This document shows positions 34,701 through 48,375 of a stretch of DNA of 64,000 bases, in pieces (positions within the stretch are counted from its first letter, which is position 1; every line of letters begins with the position of its first letter). Location: contig CM039508.1 in assembly GCA_022432975.1 (NCBI GenBank), forward strand, positions 14,168,954 through 14,232,953, written 5' to 3'. The position numbers and the translations under genes were made by a program. Origin of the DNA: Begonia masoniana (Eukaryota > Streptophyta > Magnoliopsida > Cucurbitales > Begoniaceae). The notes beneath the pieces are model-generated. The model made no database searches. It had not been told where the DNA came from and was given only the letters and a program-made list of their open reading frames with translations.

Positions 34701-37700
34701 TTTTGGAACAAATCGATTGAAGTAAAGTTTCTTATACTTCATTAAACGCATTACTAAGTCTTAATTACGCGTCCATGAAGGTTATTGGATCCTCAATACA
34801 CGTCGTTCTCATCACTTCAAGTTAAAACCTTGAATGTGAAATGGATAACTTAGGTTCTAACCACAAGTCATGTAACACTTAACTTCATTTGCTTGATACG
34901 TTCAGCTCTTTTGGAACAAATCGATGAAGTAAAGTTTCTTATACTTCATTAAACGCATTACTAAGTCTTAATTACGCGTCCATGAAGGTTATTGGGTCCT
35001 CAATACACGTCGTTCTCATCACTTCAAGTTAAAACCTTGAATGTGAAATGGATAACTTAGGTTCTAACCACAAGTCATGTAACACTCAACCTCATTTGCT
35101 TGATACGTTCAGCTCTTTTGGAACAAATCAATTGAAGTAAAGTTTCTTATACTTCATTAAACGCATTACTAAGTCTTAATTACGCGTCCATGAAGGTTAT
35201 TGGATCCTCAATACACGTCGTTCTAATCACTTCAAGTTAAAACCTTGAATGTGAAATGGATAACTTAGGTTCTAACCACAAGTCATGTAACACTCAACCT
35301 CATTGCTTGATACGTTCAGCTCTTTTGGAACAAATCGATTGAAGTGAAGTTTCTTATACTTCATCAAACGCATTACTAAGTCTTAATTACACGTCAATGA
35401 AGGTTATTGGATCCTCAATACACGTCGTTCTCATCACTTCAAGTTAAAACCTTGAATGTGAAATGGATAACTTAGGTTCTAACCACAAGTCATGTAACAC
35501 TTAACTTCATTTGCTTGATACGTTCAGCTCTTTTAGAACAAATCAATTGAAGTAAAGTTTCTTATACTTCATCAAACGCATTACTAAGTCTTAATTACAC
35601 GTCAATGAAGGTTATTGGATCCTCAATACACGTCGTTCTCATCACTTCAAGTTAAAACCTTGAATGTGAAATGGATAACTTAGGTTCTAACCACAAGTCA
35701 TGTAACACTTAACTTCATTTGCTTGATACGTTCAGCTCTTTTGGAACAAATCGATTGAAGTAAAGTTTCTTATACTTCATCAAACGCATTACTAAGTCTT
35801 AATTACGCGTCCATGAAGGTTATTGGGTCCTCAATACACGTCGTTCTCATCACTTCAAGTTAAAACCTTGAATGTGAAATGGATAACTTAGGTTCTAACC
35901 ACAAGTCATGTAACACTCAACCTCATTTGCTTGATACGTTCAGCTCTTTTGGAACAAATCGATTGAAGTAAAGTTTCTTATACTTCATCAAACGCATTAC
36001 TAAGTCTTAATTACGCGTCCATGAAGGTTATTGGATCCTCAATACACGTCGTTCTAATCACTTCAAGTTAAAACCTTGAATGTGAAATGGATAACTTAGG
36101 TTCTAACCACAAGTCATGTAACACTCAACCTCATTTGCTTGATACGTTCAGCTCTTTTGGAACAAATCGATTGAAGTAAAGTTCTTATACTTCATCAAAC
36201 GCATTACTAAGTCTTAATTACGCGTCCATGAAGGTTATTGGGTCCTCAATACACGTCGTTCTAATCACTTCAAGTTAAAACCTTGAATGTGAAATGGATA
36301 ACTTAGGTTCTAACCACAAGTCATGTAACACTTAACTTCATTTGCTTGATACGTTCAGCTCTTTTGGAACAAATCGATGAAGTAAAGTTTCTTATACTTC
36401 ATCAAACGCATTACTAAGTCTTAATTACGCGTCCATGAAGGTTATTGAGTCCTCAATACACGTCGTTCTCATCACTTCAAGTTAAAACCTTGAATGTGAA
36501 ATGGATAACTTAGGTTCTAACCACAAGTCATGTAACACTCAACCTCATTTGCTTGATACGTTCAGCTCTTTTGGAAAAATCGATTGAAGTAAAGTTCTTA
36601 TACTTCATCAAACGCATTACTAAGTCTTAATTACGCGTCCATGAAGGTTATTGGGTCCTCAATACACGTCGTTCTCATCACTTCAAGTTAAAACCTTGAA
36701 TGTGAAATGGATAACTTAGGTTCTAACCAGAAGTCATGTAACACTCAACCTCATTTGCTTGATACGTTCAGCTCTTTTGGAACAAATCGATTGAAGTAAA
36801 GTTTCTTATACTTCATCAAACGCATTACTAAGTCTTAATTACGCGTCCATGAAGGTTATTGGGTCCTCAATACACGTCGTTCTCATCCCTTCAAGTTAAA
36901 ACCTTGAATGTGAAATGGATAACTTAGGTTCTAACCACAAGTCATGTAACACTCAACCTCATTTGCTTGATACGTTCAGCTCTTTTGGAACAAATCGATT
37001 GAAGTAAAGTTTCTTATACTTCATCAAACGCATTAATAAGTCTTAATTACGCGTCCATGAAGGTTATTGGGTCCTCAATACACGTCGTTCTCATCACTTC
37101 AAGTTAAAACCTTGAATGTGAAATGGATAACTTAGGTTCTAACCATAAGTAATGTAACACTCAACCTCATTTGCTTGATACGTTCAGCTCTTTTGGAACA
37201 AATCGATTGAAGTAAAGTTCTTATACTTCATCAAACGCATTACTAAGTCTTAATTACGCGTCCATGAAGGTTATTGGGTCCTCAATACACGTCGTTCTCA
37301 TCACTTCAAGTTAAAACCTTGAATGTGAAATGGATAACTTAGGTTCTAACCATAAGTCATGTAACACTCAACCTCATTTGCTGATACGTTCAGCTCTTTT
37401 GGAACAAATCGATTGAAGTAAAGTTTCTTATACTTCATCAAACGCATTACTAAGTCTTAATTACGCGTCCATGAAGGTTATTGGGTCCTCAATACACGTC
37501 GTTCTCATCACTTCAAGTTAAAACCTTGAATGTGAAATGGATAACTGGGTTCTAGCCACAAGTCATGTAACACTCAACCTCATTTGCTTGACACGAGCAG
37601 ATATTTTGTAACAAATCGATTGAAGTTGAAGTTTCTATATACTTCAAAAACGCAGTACTAAGTCTTAATTACGCGTCCATGAAGGTTGTTTTGTCCACAA

Positions 37701-40651
37701 TACACGTCGTTCTCATCCATACAAGTTAAAACCTTGAATGTGAAAATGATAACTTAGGTTCTAACCACAAGGCATGTAACACTCACTTTCATTTGCTTGA
37801 TACGTTCAGCTCTTTTAGAACAAATCAATTGAAGTAAAGTTTCTCATACTTAATCAAACGGATTACTAAGTCTTAATTACACGTCAATGAAGGTTATTGG
37901 ATCTCAATACACGTCGTTCTCATCACTTCAAGTTAAAACATGAATGTAAAAGGATAAGTTAGGTCTAACCAAAGTCATGTAACACTTAACTTCATTTGCA
38001 TGATACGTTCAGCTCTTTTGGAACAAATCGATTGAAGTAAAGTTTCTTATACTTCATCAAACACATTACTAAGTCTTAATTACGCGTCCATGAAGATTAT
38101 TTAGTCCACAATACACGTTGTTCTCATCCCTTTAAGTTAAAACGTTGAATGTGAAATGGATAACTTAGGTTCTAACCAGAAGTCATGTAACACTCAACCT
38201 CATTTGCTTGATATTATCAGCTATTTTGGAACAAATCATTTGAAGTAAACTTTCTTATACTTCATAAAATGCATTACCCAGTCTTAATTACGTGTCCATG
38301 AAGGTTATTGGATTCTCAATACACGTCGTTCTAATCACTTCAAGTTAAAAGCTTGAATGTGAAAAGGATATCTTAGGTTCTAACCACAAATCATGTAACA
38401 TTCAACTTCATTTGCTTGATAAGTTCAGCTCTTTTGGAATAATTCGATTGAAGTAATGTTTCTTATACTTCATCAAACGCATTACTAAGTCTTAATTACG
38501 CGTCCATGAAGGTTATTGGATCCTCAATATACGTCGTTCTAATCACTTCAAGTTAAAACCTTAAATGCGAAAAGAATAACTTAGATTCTAACCATAAGTC
38601 ATGTAACACTTAACTTCATTTGCTTGATACGTTCAGCTCTTTTAGAACAAATCGATTGAAGTAAAGTTTCTTATACTTCATCAAACGCACTACTAAGTCT
38701 TAATTACGCGTCCATGAAGTTTATTGGGTCCTCAATACACGTCGTTCTCGTCACTTCAAGTTAAAACCTTAAATGTTAAATGGATAACTTAGGTTCTAAC
38801 AACAGGTCATGTAACACTCAACCACATTTACTGGATACGTTCAGCTCTTTTGGAAAAAATCGATTGAAGTAAAGTTTCTTGTACTTCATCAAACGAATTA
38901 CTAAGTCTTATTTACGGGTCCATGAAGGTTAATGGGTCCTCAATACACATCATTCTCGTCACTTCAAGTTAAAACCTTGAATGTGAAATGGATAACTTAG
39001 GTTCTAACCAGAAGTCATGTAACACGCAACAACATTTGCTTGATACGTTCAGCTCTTTTGGAACAAATCGATTGAAATAAAGTTTCTTATACTTCATCAA
39101 ACGCATTACTAAGTCCTAATTAAGCGTCCATAAAGGTTATTGGGTCCATAAAACCCGTCGTTCTCATCACTTCAAGTTACAACCTAGAATGTGAAATGGA
39201 TAACTTAGTTTCTAACCACAAGACTTGTAACACTAAACATCATTTGCTTGATACGTTCAGCTCTTTTGTAACAAATAGATTGAAGTGAAGTTTCTTATAC
39301 TTCATAAAACGCATTACTAAATCTTAATTACGCGACCATGAAGGGTGTTGTGTCCTCAATACACGTCGTTCTCATCCCTTCAAGTTAAAACCTTGAATGT
39401 GAAATGGATGATAACTTAGGTTCTAACCATAAGTCATGTAAGACTCAACCTCATTTGCTTGATACGTTCAGCTCTTTCGGAAAAAATCGATTGAAGTAAA
39501 GTTTCTTATACTTCATCAAACGCATTACTAAGTCTTAATTACGCGTCCATGAAGGTTGTTCGGTCCTCAATACACGTCGTTCTCATCCCTTCAAGTTAAA
39601 ACCTTGAATGTGAAATGGATAACTTAGGTTCTAACCATAAGTCATGTAACATTAAACATCATTTGCTTGATACGTTCAGCTCTTTTGAAACAAATCAATT
39701 GAAGTAAAGTTTCTTATACTTCATCAAAAGCATTACTAATTCTTAATTACGCGTCCATGAAGGTTATTTGGTCCTCAATACACGTCGTCCTCATCACCTC
39801 AAGTTAAAACCTTGAATGTGAAATGGATAACTTAGGTTCTAACCACAAGTTATGTAACGCTCAACCACATATACTTGATACGTTGAGCTCTTTTGGAACA
39901 AATAAATTGAAGTAAAGTTTCTTATACTAAATCAAACACATTACTAAGTCCTAATTACACGTCCATAAAGGTTATTGGTTCCACAATACACGTCGTTCTC
40001 ATCACTTAAAGTTACAACCTAGAATGTGAAATGGATAAGTTAGTTTCTAACCACAAGACTTGTAACACTCAACCTCATTTGGTTGATACGTTCAGCTCTT
40101 TTGTAACAAATCGATTGAAGTGAAGTTTCTTATACTTTATAAAATGCATTACTAAGTCTTAATTACGCGACCATGAAGGTTATTGGGTCCTCAATACACG
40201 TCATTCTCATCCCTTCAAGTTAAAACCTTGAATGTGAACTGGATGATAACTTTGGTTCTAACCACAAGTCATGTAACACTCAACCTCATTTGCTTGATAC
40301 GTTTAGCTCTTCCGGAAAAAATCGATTGAAGTAAGGTTTCTTATACTTCATAAAATGCATTACTAAGTCTTAATTACGCGTCTATGAAGGTTGTTGGGTC
40401 CTTAATACACGTCGTTCTCATCCCTTCAAGTTAAAACCTTGAATGTGAAATGGATAACTTAGGTTCTAACTTCTAACCAGAAGTCATGTAACACTCAACC
40501 TCATTTGCTTGATCCGTTTAGGTCTTTTGGAACAAATCAATTGAAGGAAAGTTTCTTACACTTCATCAAACGCAGTACTAAGTCTTAATTACGCTTCCAT
40601 GAAGGTTATTTAGTCCTCAATACACGTCGTTCTCCTCACTTCAAGTTAAAA
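31710..40651 (+). repeat. 208-bp satellite, block 3 (about 43 monomers)
   Basis: Direct monomers in three domains. 31710-34500 is diverged. ~34560-37540 is a very uniform core of about 14 near-identical monomers. 37540-40651 is diverged again. The segment ~33175-34490 recurs at ~37545-38850, a spacing of 4368 bp, which is 21 monomers (landmark gacacgagcagatattttg at 33222 and 37590). From ~39400 a four-monomer higher-order pattern marked by ggatgataact begins. The block ends at taaaa, the TSD of T3. Confidence 0.95.
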
Positions 40652-42716
40652 TGTAATACCCGGTTTTACGGGATATTAATATTATATTATATGATGGCAT
40701 TTTTGTAAATATGTCAAAATAACTCCATTTTAATAAAGGAAAGCGTCATTAGAATCCTAACGATTAATAGGAAATTTAAGAAATTTATGGGATTTTTTGG
40801 AGTAATAACGCTATATTTCGAGTAATTACGTTTCTCGTAATATAAAAGACGTTTTAGTAAAAATAGTAAGGTTCGAATTGCGAACAGACAGTTTTAATAA
40901 ATCTCAAATAATAAGTTGGACTTATTGGTGAAATAAAGAAATTTAGAGAAACCGAATCGTTAGCTAATTAACGAAACAAAGGACGAAACAAATAGAATTA
41001 AGTGCTAAGGATGAAATGGTAATTTGTAAATCAAATTTAATTAAAGACAAACTTCTTTTCTTTTTCCCTCATTTCTTCTTCTTCTCTGCTTTTTAATAAA
41101 CGCCAGAGGCGATTCTTTCTCTGTTCTCTCACGGCGACTCAACATCCGACCTCTGTTTTTCCTCCGTTCGTCCTCCGTTCTTTATGTTTTCTCCTCCAAT
41201 CGACGCTCTAGGTATGAATCTGTAGTTTTAGAGCGTTAGTTTTCTGTTTTTAGAAAGTTATACGTTTAGGTTATACGATTAGGGTTTTGTTAAAAATGCG
41301 AATTAGGGTTCGATATTTATAGATTTACCGTAATTAAGGATATAGTGAATGTATTGGACGTTATTGGATGAATTTAATTGATTTAGGACGAATGTTAAAA
41401 TTTGAGATTTTTCAGATTTTAGGGAAAAACTAGTTAATTGTTGTTTCGAGGTATCAATCGTAAATTGTTCGTCGATTTGCCTCGATTAGTTGAGTTAGAA
41501 CTTTTAGGAATTTCCTTAGTTAAGGTTCCGATAAATTTGGACGTTTAGTAACTTAAACTTGTTTTAACATCGACCATTGTGTTTTGCCTCAGACAAACAA
41601 CTCTTTTGCCTTAGACAAACAACTCCAGTGGGCAGAGCTCGGGGTTCAGCGCGCGCAAGGTAAGTTCTAGTGACTTACTCTGGCCAATTGGCCTACACCG
41701 TACTTCGATGTCGCGTCGAGGATCTTAGTGAATTGTTTGTTTTAAATTACTTTGGTTGGGTAGTTAGGTTAGTCGTTTATTAGGTTATGTTTTTATTCGT
41801 CTTGATGGTATGCATGTTGGTTGTTTATTTTATGCTTATAACTGTTCATGCATCACGTATTTCAACTACGCATGAAAATGAATTTCCGCAAGATGTTTTC
41901 AGAAAACCGATGTGGCCCGAAAGGGGGCTATCGATCTATTGTATGGACCGAATTAAGGGTCTAACCAATACCACATCTCATGTAATGTAATAAAATACAT
42001 AATTTGTTATCTGGTCACGCGAGGGGGGGCTCAGGCGCGGCTGTACGTGTTGTAAGCGTGTACCCCCCTCCTCTAGCTAGAAAGAGTAGTCCGACCGCTG
42101 GATGGGCTCTCTCCGGTTAGGGGGATGAGATCTCGGTGATATTCTGTTTGCCACGATCTGTATGTTATGCATGATTTCTGAACTCCATATGCACTGCACG
42201 CATCTGCATTTACGTAGAATTTACTGAGCCTTTAGCTCATAGTGTGTCTGTATGGTGTATGTGACGTTTTAGGTGACATTGAGCCAGCTGAGGATGACGT
42301 TCCTCCTCCTGATGTATGATGCAGTTGATGGAGAATGGCCCGTGGGAGTGTTCTGAGCAGTCGGTGCGTTTTGACCCGTGAGGGATGTATGTACGTATTT
42401 TGATAGTAGTGGGTTAATTTTGGATAAATATGTGTAAAGTTAGAACATGTTAGGATGCTTGGATCTGGCTAGATGTTAGGTTCATGTTTTGAGATTTTAA
42501 ACGTCTTGAAAACCTACTTATAAACTGTGTTTTTATAATGTTTTATTGGAACTGCTTGGGATTTAAAACAGGAGGATTTGTCTATTTTTAAACGTATCCA
42601 CGCAGTTTGTTTTTATAAAAGTTTAATATGTGTTTAGGTTGTTTAGTTGGAGTTGATAAATTGTGAAGTGTGTGTTGTGTAGGGATGAGAGAATTGTGGA
42701 AAGAATGTTGGTGTTT

Positions 42717-42745
42717 GCTCTCTGGAACTTTGGATTCCAGAGAGC
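42717..42745. repeat. TCTGGAA hairpin upstream of the TATA box in T3 LTR
   Basis: Perfect 11-bp arms (gctctctggaa and ttccagagagc) with a 7-base loop. Related hairpins built on tctgga and tccaga lie beside the palindrome clusters of the T1-family LTRs. Confidence 0.75.
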
Positions 42746-42749
42746 AAAG

Positions 42750-42757
42750 TATAAAAG
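42750..42757 (+). promoter_or_regulatory. TATA box of T3 5' LTR
   Basis: TATAAAAG is the best promoter match in this LTR and is repeated in the 3' LTR at 59732. Transcription would then start near 42780-42790. The hairpin cluster 42863-43007 would fall in the transcribed leader, ahead of the primer site at 43236. Confidence 0.55.
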
Positions 42758-42862
42758 AAAAGAGTGAGGAGAAAGAAAAGTGGAGAGAAAAATCAAGGAA
42801 TGTGTATGGCGACCGATTGCCATTGTGAGGGGCGGCCAATCGCCCCTCCATGCCTTGTGTTC

Positions 42863-43007
42863 GGCGATCGATCTCCTGCATTTTTGGAGATCGATCGCCC
42901 CTCACTTGGTTCACATTGGCGATCGATCTCCTACATTTTTGGAGATCGATCGCCTCTCCTATTTAGCAACTCGGCGATCGATCTCCTGAATTTGGAGATC
43001 GATCGCC
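42863..43007. repeat. Three tandem hairpins in T3 5' LTR
   Basis: Each has perfect 14-bp arms GGCGATCGATCTCC and GGAGATCGATCGCC: 42863-42876/42886-42899, 42918-42931/42941-42954 and 42973-42986/42994-43007. The loops are 9, 9 and 7 bases. The cores resemble the palindromes of the T1 LTRs but have been turned into true stem-loops. A related gcgaccgattgcc copy precedes them near 42809. Confidence 0.93.
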
Positions 43008-43233
43008 CCTCCCTGTTTGTCACGGCCTTGACATTTTTGCCCTCCCTGTTTTATTTGTTTTGTTTTAATTGTTTTTACTTTATTTGTTAATTGTTTTAAG
43101 TTATTAACGGTTGTGTTTTAAATGGTTTAAAATATAGATTTCAATTCCGATTCCGCCTAGAGTTTATTTAAAGTATAAGAAAAAAATATATATATACGGG
43201 AAATCGGGTACAGTATTAGGGTCGCTACGATTT

Positions 43234-43250
43234 ATGGTATCAGAGCCCCC
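43234..43250 (+). promoter_or_regulatory. T3 primer-binding site
   Basis: The sequence tggtatcagagccc follows the LTR end after a few bases and is complementary to the 3' end of plant initiator Met tRNA. It is intact. Confidence 0.88.
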
Positions 43251-43394
43251 GGGTTTTAAAATCGGTTCTGTAGACTGCTCGACTGCACAGCCACGACGCA
43301 GACATCCTTCCTCAACTGTAAGTACGTTTACTGCTTTATTTGATTTCATATTTCTTAGGATTATTGTGTTGATTTTTTTTAGAAGTTATAAAAT

Positions 43395-45640
43395 ATGGTT
43401 CGAGGAAAAGATCCTCGGGATGATGCGCTTGATCGACTTACGGAGTTGCTAGACCATCAGTCGCAGTACATGGACCGCCAAGCACAACAAATCGAGAGTC
43501 TAGTAATTCGAGAGAACCAGAGGGCCCAGGATTTGGTGGTTCCTAATAACCAGGGTATGCAAAAGTTCCAGAGTCTACGGCCTCCAGTGTTCGACGGTCG
43601 ATCATCGGATCCAAATATTGCGGAGGAGTGGATTCGAGTGATAGAGGATATGCTGAGTTATGCAGAGGTGGGGAACGGGAGTAAGGTGGCTTATGTTACT
43701 TTCCACCTGGCGTTAGACGCCCGTTTCTGGTGGGATTCGATCAAGACGACGACAGACGTATCAGTTATGACTTGGGAGCGGTTTAAGACCGTATTCTTTG
43801 ACAAGTATTTCAGCCGCACAGTGAGGGCGGCAAAGAGGAACGAGTTCACGCAGTTAAAGCAGACAGGTTCGGTTGCTGAGTACATACGGAAGTTCGAGGC
43901 TTTATCACGATTTGTCTCGCGTCTTGTCAGCGATAATGAGGAGAAGGTGCACCAGTTTATGGAGGGACTTAATCTGGAGATTGGGATGCACGTTGTTGTC
44001 TCAGGTATTATTGATGCACCCTATTCTTACATCACAGCTAGAGCTCTGGATATTGAGGCTGCCAGAGCTACTTGTGTTAGACCGAGGGAGCCAGCTAAGG
44101 GCTTCTTTCGTGAGATCCGACCACAGTCGCAGAACCGGGGTTGGCAGCCTAGAGCACAGCCCCAGCAGCAGCAGATGGGTGTGAAGAGACCTCTTGAGGG
44201 AGGTAATTATTGGGGTAAGAGAAAGCAAGTACAGGGGGCTTCTCAGATGCCATGGTGCCCCAGGTGCAAGAAGGAGCATAGTGGAGAGTGCTGTGTTGGC
44301 ACTAACCAGTGTTTTAGATGTGGGGAGATTGGCCATTACGTCAAGGATTGCCCGAAGGCCGGCCGAGATTTGTCAGGCGGTGATCAGAGGAGGGTTATGC
44401 CGAGGATTTTTGCATTCATAGAGCCTGGCGATGTCGACGACGAGGCTCAGCCCTCTGTGATGGCAGGTACTATTCTGATTATGGGCACCGCTATTTTTAC
44501 TTTGATGGATACGGGAGCTACGCACTCCTTTATATCGACTGCATGCATGACTAGATTGGGATTAGAGTCTGAGTTAGCTGGGGTCGAGTATAGAGTGATG
44601 CTGCCTTCAGGAGAGCTTATGCAGTCAGAACGTATTCTCCAGGGTAACGTCATCTCAGTGGGGGATATTACCCTTTATGCTCGTTTGATAGTTATAAGCA
44701 TAGAGCGGTATGATCTTATCTTAGAGATGGACTGGCTTGCACAGCACTTCGCCACCATCGATTGTCGATTTGGAATTGTAACCTTTCGACCCCTGGGTAA
44801 AGCCGAGTTTTCTTATCAGGCGATGAACAGATTGAGCAGATCGCCTATTTCTTATTCCATGAAGGTCAACGAGCAGTTTAAAGGTGCGTGCTCTATTTAT
44901 TTGGCCTCAGTATTTGATGTTCAGTTGCTCAGCGGAGTAAAGCCGAGCGACATTCCTATAGTCAGAGAGTTCTCTGAGATATTCCTTGATGATCTTCCCG
45001 GGTTACCGCTAGACCGAGAGATTGAGTTTACTATTGATGTCTATCCGAATACCGTGCCAAGGTTTAAAAACCCATATCGGTTGGCACTTGCTGAGTTGAG
45101 AGAGCTGAGGACTCAGCTTGATGAGTTGTTAGAGAATGGTTTTATTCGACCCAGTGTTTCACCCTGGGGTGCGCCCATTCTGTTTGTTAAGAAGAAAGAC
45201 GGGACCCTCAGGATGTGCATCGATTACAGAGAGTTAAACAAATTGACGGTGAAGAATAAATATCCGTTGCCTCGGATTGATGACCTATTTGATCAGCTAC
45301 AGGGTGCCCGAGTGTTTTCCAGCATTGACCTACGCTCGGGTTATTATCAGCTGAAGGTCCGGAAGGAAGATGTGCAGAAAACAGCGTTCCGAACGAGGTA
45401 CGGGCATTATGAGTTTCTTGTCATGTCTTTTGGACTTACTAATGCCTCTGCAGCGTTCATGGATTTAATGAACCGTGTCTTCAAGGAGTACTTGGACAAG
45501 TTCGTGGTGGTTTTCATCGACGATATCTTGATTTACTCTATGACGAAGGAAGAATATGAGGAGCATCTGAGGATTGTTTTACAGATTCTGAGTCAACGCC
45601 AGCTAGATCCAAAGTTTTCAAAATGCGAGTTTTGGCTAGA
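43395..45640 (+). pseudogene. T3 gag-pol, 5' part (gag, PR, most of RT)
   Basis: One uninterrupted frame from ATG 43395 to the Athila insertion. The gag domain is near residues 75-180 ([22 protein letters not shown]). An intact CCHC knuckle starts at C306 ([15 protein letters not shown]). The protease has D372 in DTGATHSF. Reverse transcriptase has [10 protein letters not shown] and FIDDIL with D709 and D710. After the TSD the frame runs four codons and a stop into the Athila LTR. The same frame resumes in phase at 55435, so gag and pol were one polyprotein of about 1476 residues. The start is the first ATG after the primer site and matches T1. Confidence 0.93.
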
Positions 45641-46824
45641 TGTTGTGCAAAAATGACACTACGCAAGTGCACGTATCACAATTCAAGTAGTACAAAAGTA
45701 TCGATCCCACGAGGACAAAATTTAATCAATCTTAAATTATTTATGGAATAGTAATTGAAATTCAGAGAAATTAATATTCAAATATGAAATTAATAGAAAC
45801 TAAACCAAATTATATGACTAGATAATTAAAAACGGCTTCGATTCAATTTCCTTCACCATTTGATTTCTTACTACAAATATTGTAGGGAATGCTATAGTTT
45901 TATGTTAAATGACTAGAATTTCCTCATGAATTAAGGCTTGGTCTATGCTCTTGATTAATTCTTTTGTTATATTATTTTTCAGACTTATGAAAAATCAATA
46001 CAATCTAGAATTCCACTTAAGCGTTATTCTATATATCACATGAATTTAAGCAACCATTATGATAATACTTATAATTGATACTTGTCACATGCATCAATCA
46101 TCCATGCAATTCAATACACGTCTTAATAACTATTTCATGGCGTCTAAAATAGCATCCTAGTATTTATTCATGTGGCGTGCATAAAATAAATTAATCACTA
46201 AAAACATATTGAATTGTTTAACATAAATCAATAACATTCCACAAGAAATCAATGGTTTAGTACTCTCTCATCTAGCCAAAAGAGAATTAGTTCATAAGAA
46301 ATAACGAAATTAAACAATCCATAGAATCATAAAATAAAATAAGAAAAATGAAGAAGCGGAATAGAAATTTGGTGGAGCCTTCTCTGTTGAAAATCGTCCT
46401 CCCTTTTCTGAATGACCTCCTCCCTTCCTGGCTGCCTTTTTTTTTTCTCAATCTCCTTTCTTTTCTTCTGCGTATCCAGCACATCTTCTCTCTCCTCCTT
46501 GATTTTGGCCTTCTATTTCTCTCTCTTCTCCTTGAGCCTTTGAATTTGAATTTTCTCGCTATTCACGTATAAAATAATTCTAATTTTCACCTGTGTTTCC
46601 ATCTTTTAAATCTTCCACATCATCAGTAATCTGCAAATAAAAATAATTAGTGATAATTATCTGAAAAATAACACATATTTTTAATAATTGACAAAGATAC
46701 TGATGCTGTGGCTTTACTGCAGCATTCATTGTTAATATATATGCATTACTTTGATTTATCACTCAAATTTCAGCAATTTATAATTAAAAGCACTTGTAGA
46801 ATAAGTCTTTTTCAAGACATAACA
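45641..46824 (-). repeat. Athila 3' LTR
   Basis: On the plus strand it runs tgttgtgcaaaaatgacac to gacataaca. It matches 54218-55429 except for substitutions and a gap near 46505 (the segment with ctctttaatttg is missing). ORFs at 46287-46572 are shadows. Confidence 0.92.
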
Positions 46825-46834
46825 CACCCCCAAA
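46825..46834 (-). promoter_or_regulatory. Athila polypurine tract
   Basis: On the minus strand TTTGGGGGTG lies immediately before the 3' LTR, a typical Athila/Tat-like purine tract. Confidence 0.75.
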
Positions 46835-48375
46835 CTTAATTCATTGCTCGTCCTCGAGTAATGTTTACAAACTAATACATAAACTACCATCCAAAATTCT
46901 TAGGATTGCCCAAAATTCTCAACTCCACAATTATAACAATTTATTGATTATCCAAATTCAAATAAGGTTAGAAAAGGCTCTTAGCAATATACCCCCTCAA
47001 ATTATGTGTGTGTGCATATGTTAGAATTAAAACTTTCTCAAATCACCTAAATTTTATACAATCATGCTCAATTCAATATTTCATACATAGTGCCATAAAT
47101 TCTCTCTACTAACAAAAAGTAATTAGAACTTGAGATTCATTATTAACTTCTTCTATAAGTTGATGGGGGAATAATTATTCTTTTTTATTTTTATATTTAT
47201 TTTTATTTTTATTTGTTGACTTCTCTCTAAGTCACATTACCTTTTTACGCAATTGACAACATTTGTGATGAAGGCCTTCGGTTACTGAATAATGTATCTA
47301 AGAGAGATGAAAATATATGAAAATATAGCCAACAATTTGCGATGGAGTTCCTCTCAACGTCCCTCTTTATAATTTTCCACCCATAGAGTATCCAAAAGGC
47401 TCATTCGAAATTGAAAGTGGATTAGGGAAACACAAATGTTTTTTTTTTTCAGTATTTAATTCCCCCAAACTTATCCTTTTTATTTATGAATCCTTTCGAT
47501 CTAATTTCAAATTGTTTTATATTGAGAAGATATAGATCTAGAATAAAATCCTAAATTTGAGACATTAATTTCATAAGCCTAAGGATTTTCGGGAAATTTT
47601 TAATTTCTAACAAAACGTGTGAAAGGGGATATGTTACCTTAAGATGATTCTTCCCTTATTTTAGTTGAATTTTCAATAATTGTTAAATTTTATGGAATAT
47701 CGTATTTTAGGCATAAAGTTCAGCATCGATTTTTTTTTTTTTATAATTGGGATATTTTCATTTCTAACCCTCACAAAATACAAAATAGGTTTTATAATCT
47801 CACCGACCCCCAAACTTAAAATGACTATGTCCCTATAGTCATATAATATAATTAGATAATAAAATTGAATCTAATGGAGAGGGGTTAGAACTTCCCTGGA
47901 AAGTTTATTTTTCCTCCTCTTTTTCTTCATTGTTATCTTCTGTGGGTGGCTGACTAGGTGAATTGACAGACTGCAAGGTTGGAGGGAAAACATGGCTTCG
48001 TGGACTGGCTCTGGAATGTATTCATAATGGTGAAATTCCTTTTGGCTGTATATGTCAAGTAGGTCTGCATGTTTGCTTCCATCTTGTCGAGAGTATTTCT
48101 CATGAATTGTTGCTGAACCTACTGGACAATAATAAGAGTGATAAAACAAAAATTTAAAAATGATAACTAAATAAAAAGAAAGCGGTAACAAAATGAAAAT
48201 GCGATAAAAGAATTTGACAAAACTAAAGCTGCTTATTGATTTTTTTTTTCTGATGCTACTGGCTGCTGCAGCACCCATTTATTTTACCAGAACGAAACTA
48301 GAAAAGGATACTAAAATTTGGGCTGCCTTCATGTAATGCTTCTTTTTATTCTAACAACCCTATGTGATTCTACTT
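46835..48375 (-). other. Athila 3' region without a convincing gene
   Basis: About 1.5 kb of AT-rich DNA. On the minus strand a short stretch near 47960-48125 reads QQFMRNTLDKMEANMQTYLT in one frame and could be the remnant of a third ORF. The 135-codon ORF at 47871-48278 is in a different frame and low in complexity. Several cccccaaactta motifs (near 46827, 47464 and 47806, plus strand) give purine-tract-like sequences on the minus strand. I cannot support an env gene. Confidence 0.5.

Larger units (their letters stand above)
40652..43229 (+). repeat. T3 5' LTR
   Basis: 2578 bp, TGTAATACCCGG to GTCGCTACG (final CA changed to CG). It is homologous to the T1 LTRs in many blocks (for example ggccgattggcctacaccgt, variant here ggccaattgg) but is a distinct subfamily. 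ORFs inside (41787-41990, 42588-43090) are not genes. Confidence 0.92.

Noticed and set aside
47871..48278. Envelope-like gene in the Athila 3' region
   Set aside because: The ORF is low in complexity, its hydrophobic stretch could be chance, and a more gag-like remnant is in another frame. No cleavage site or paired transmembrane layout that I can support.
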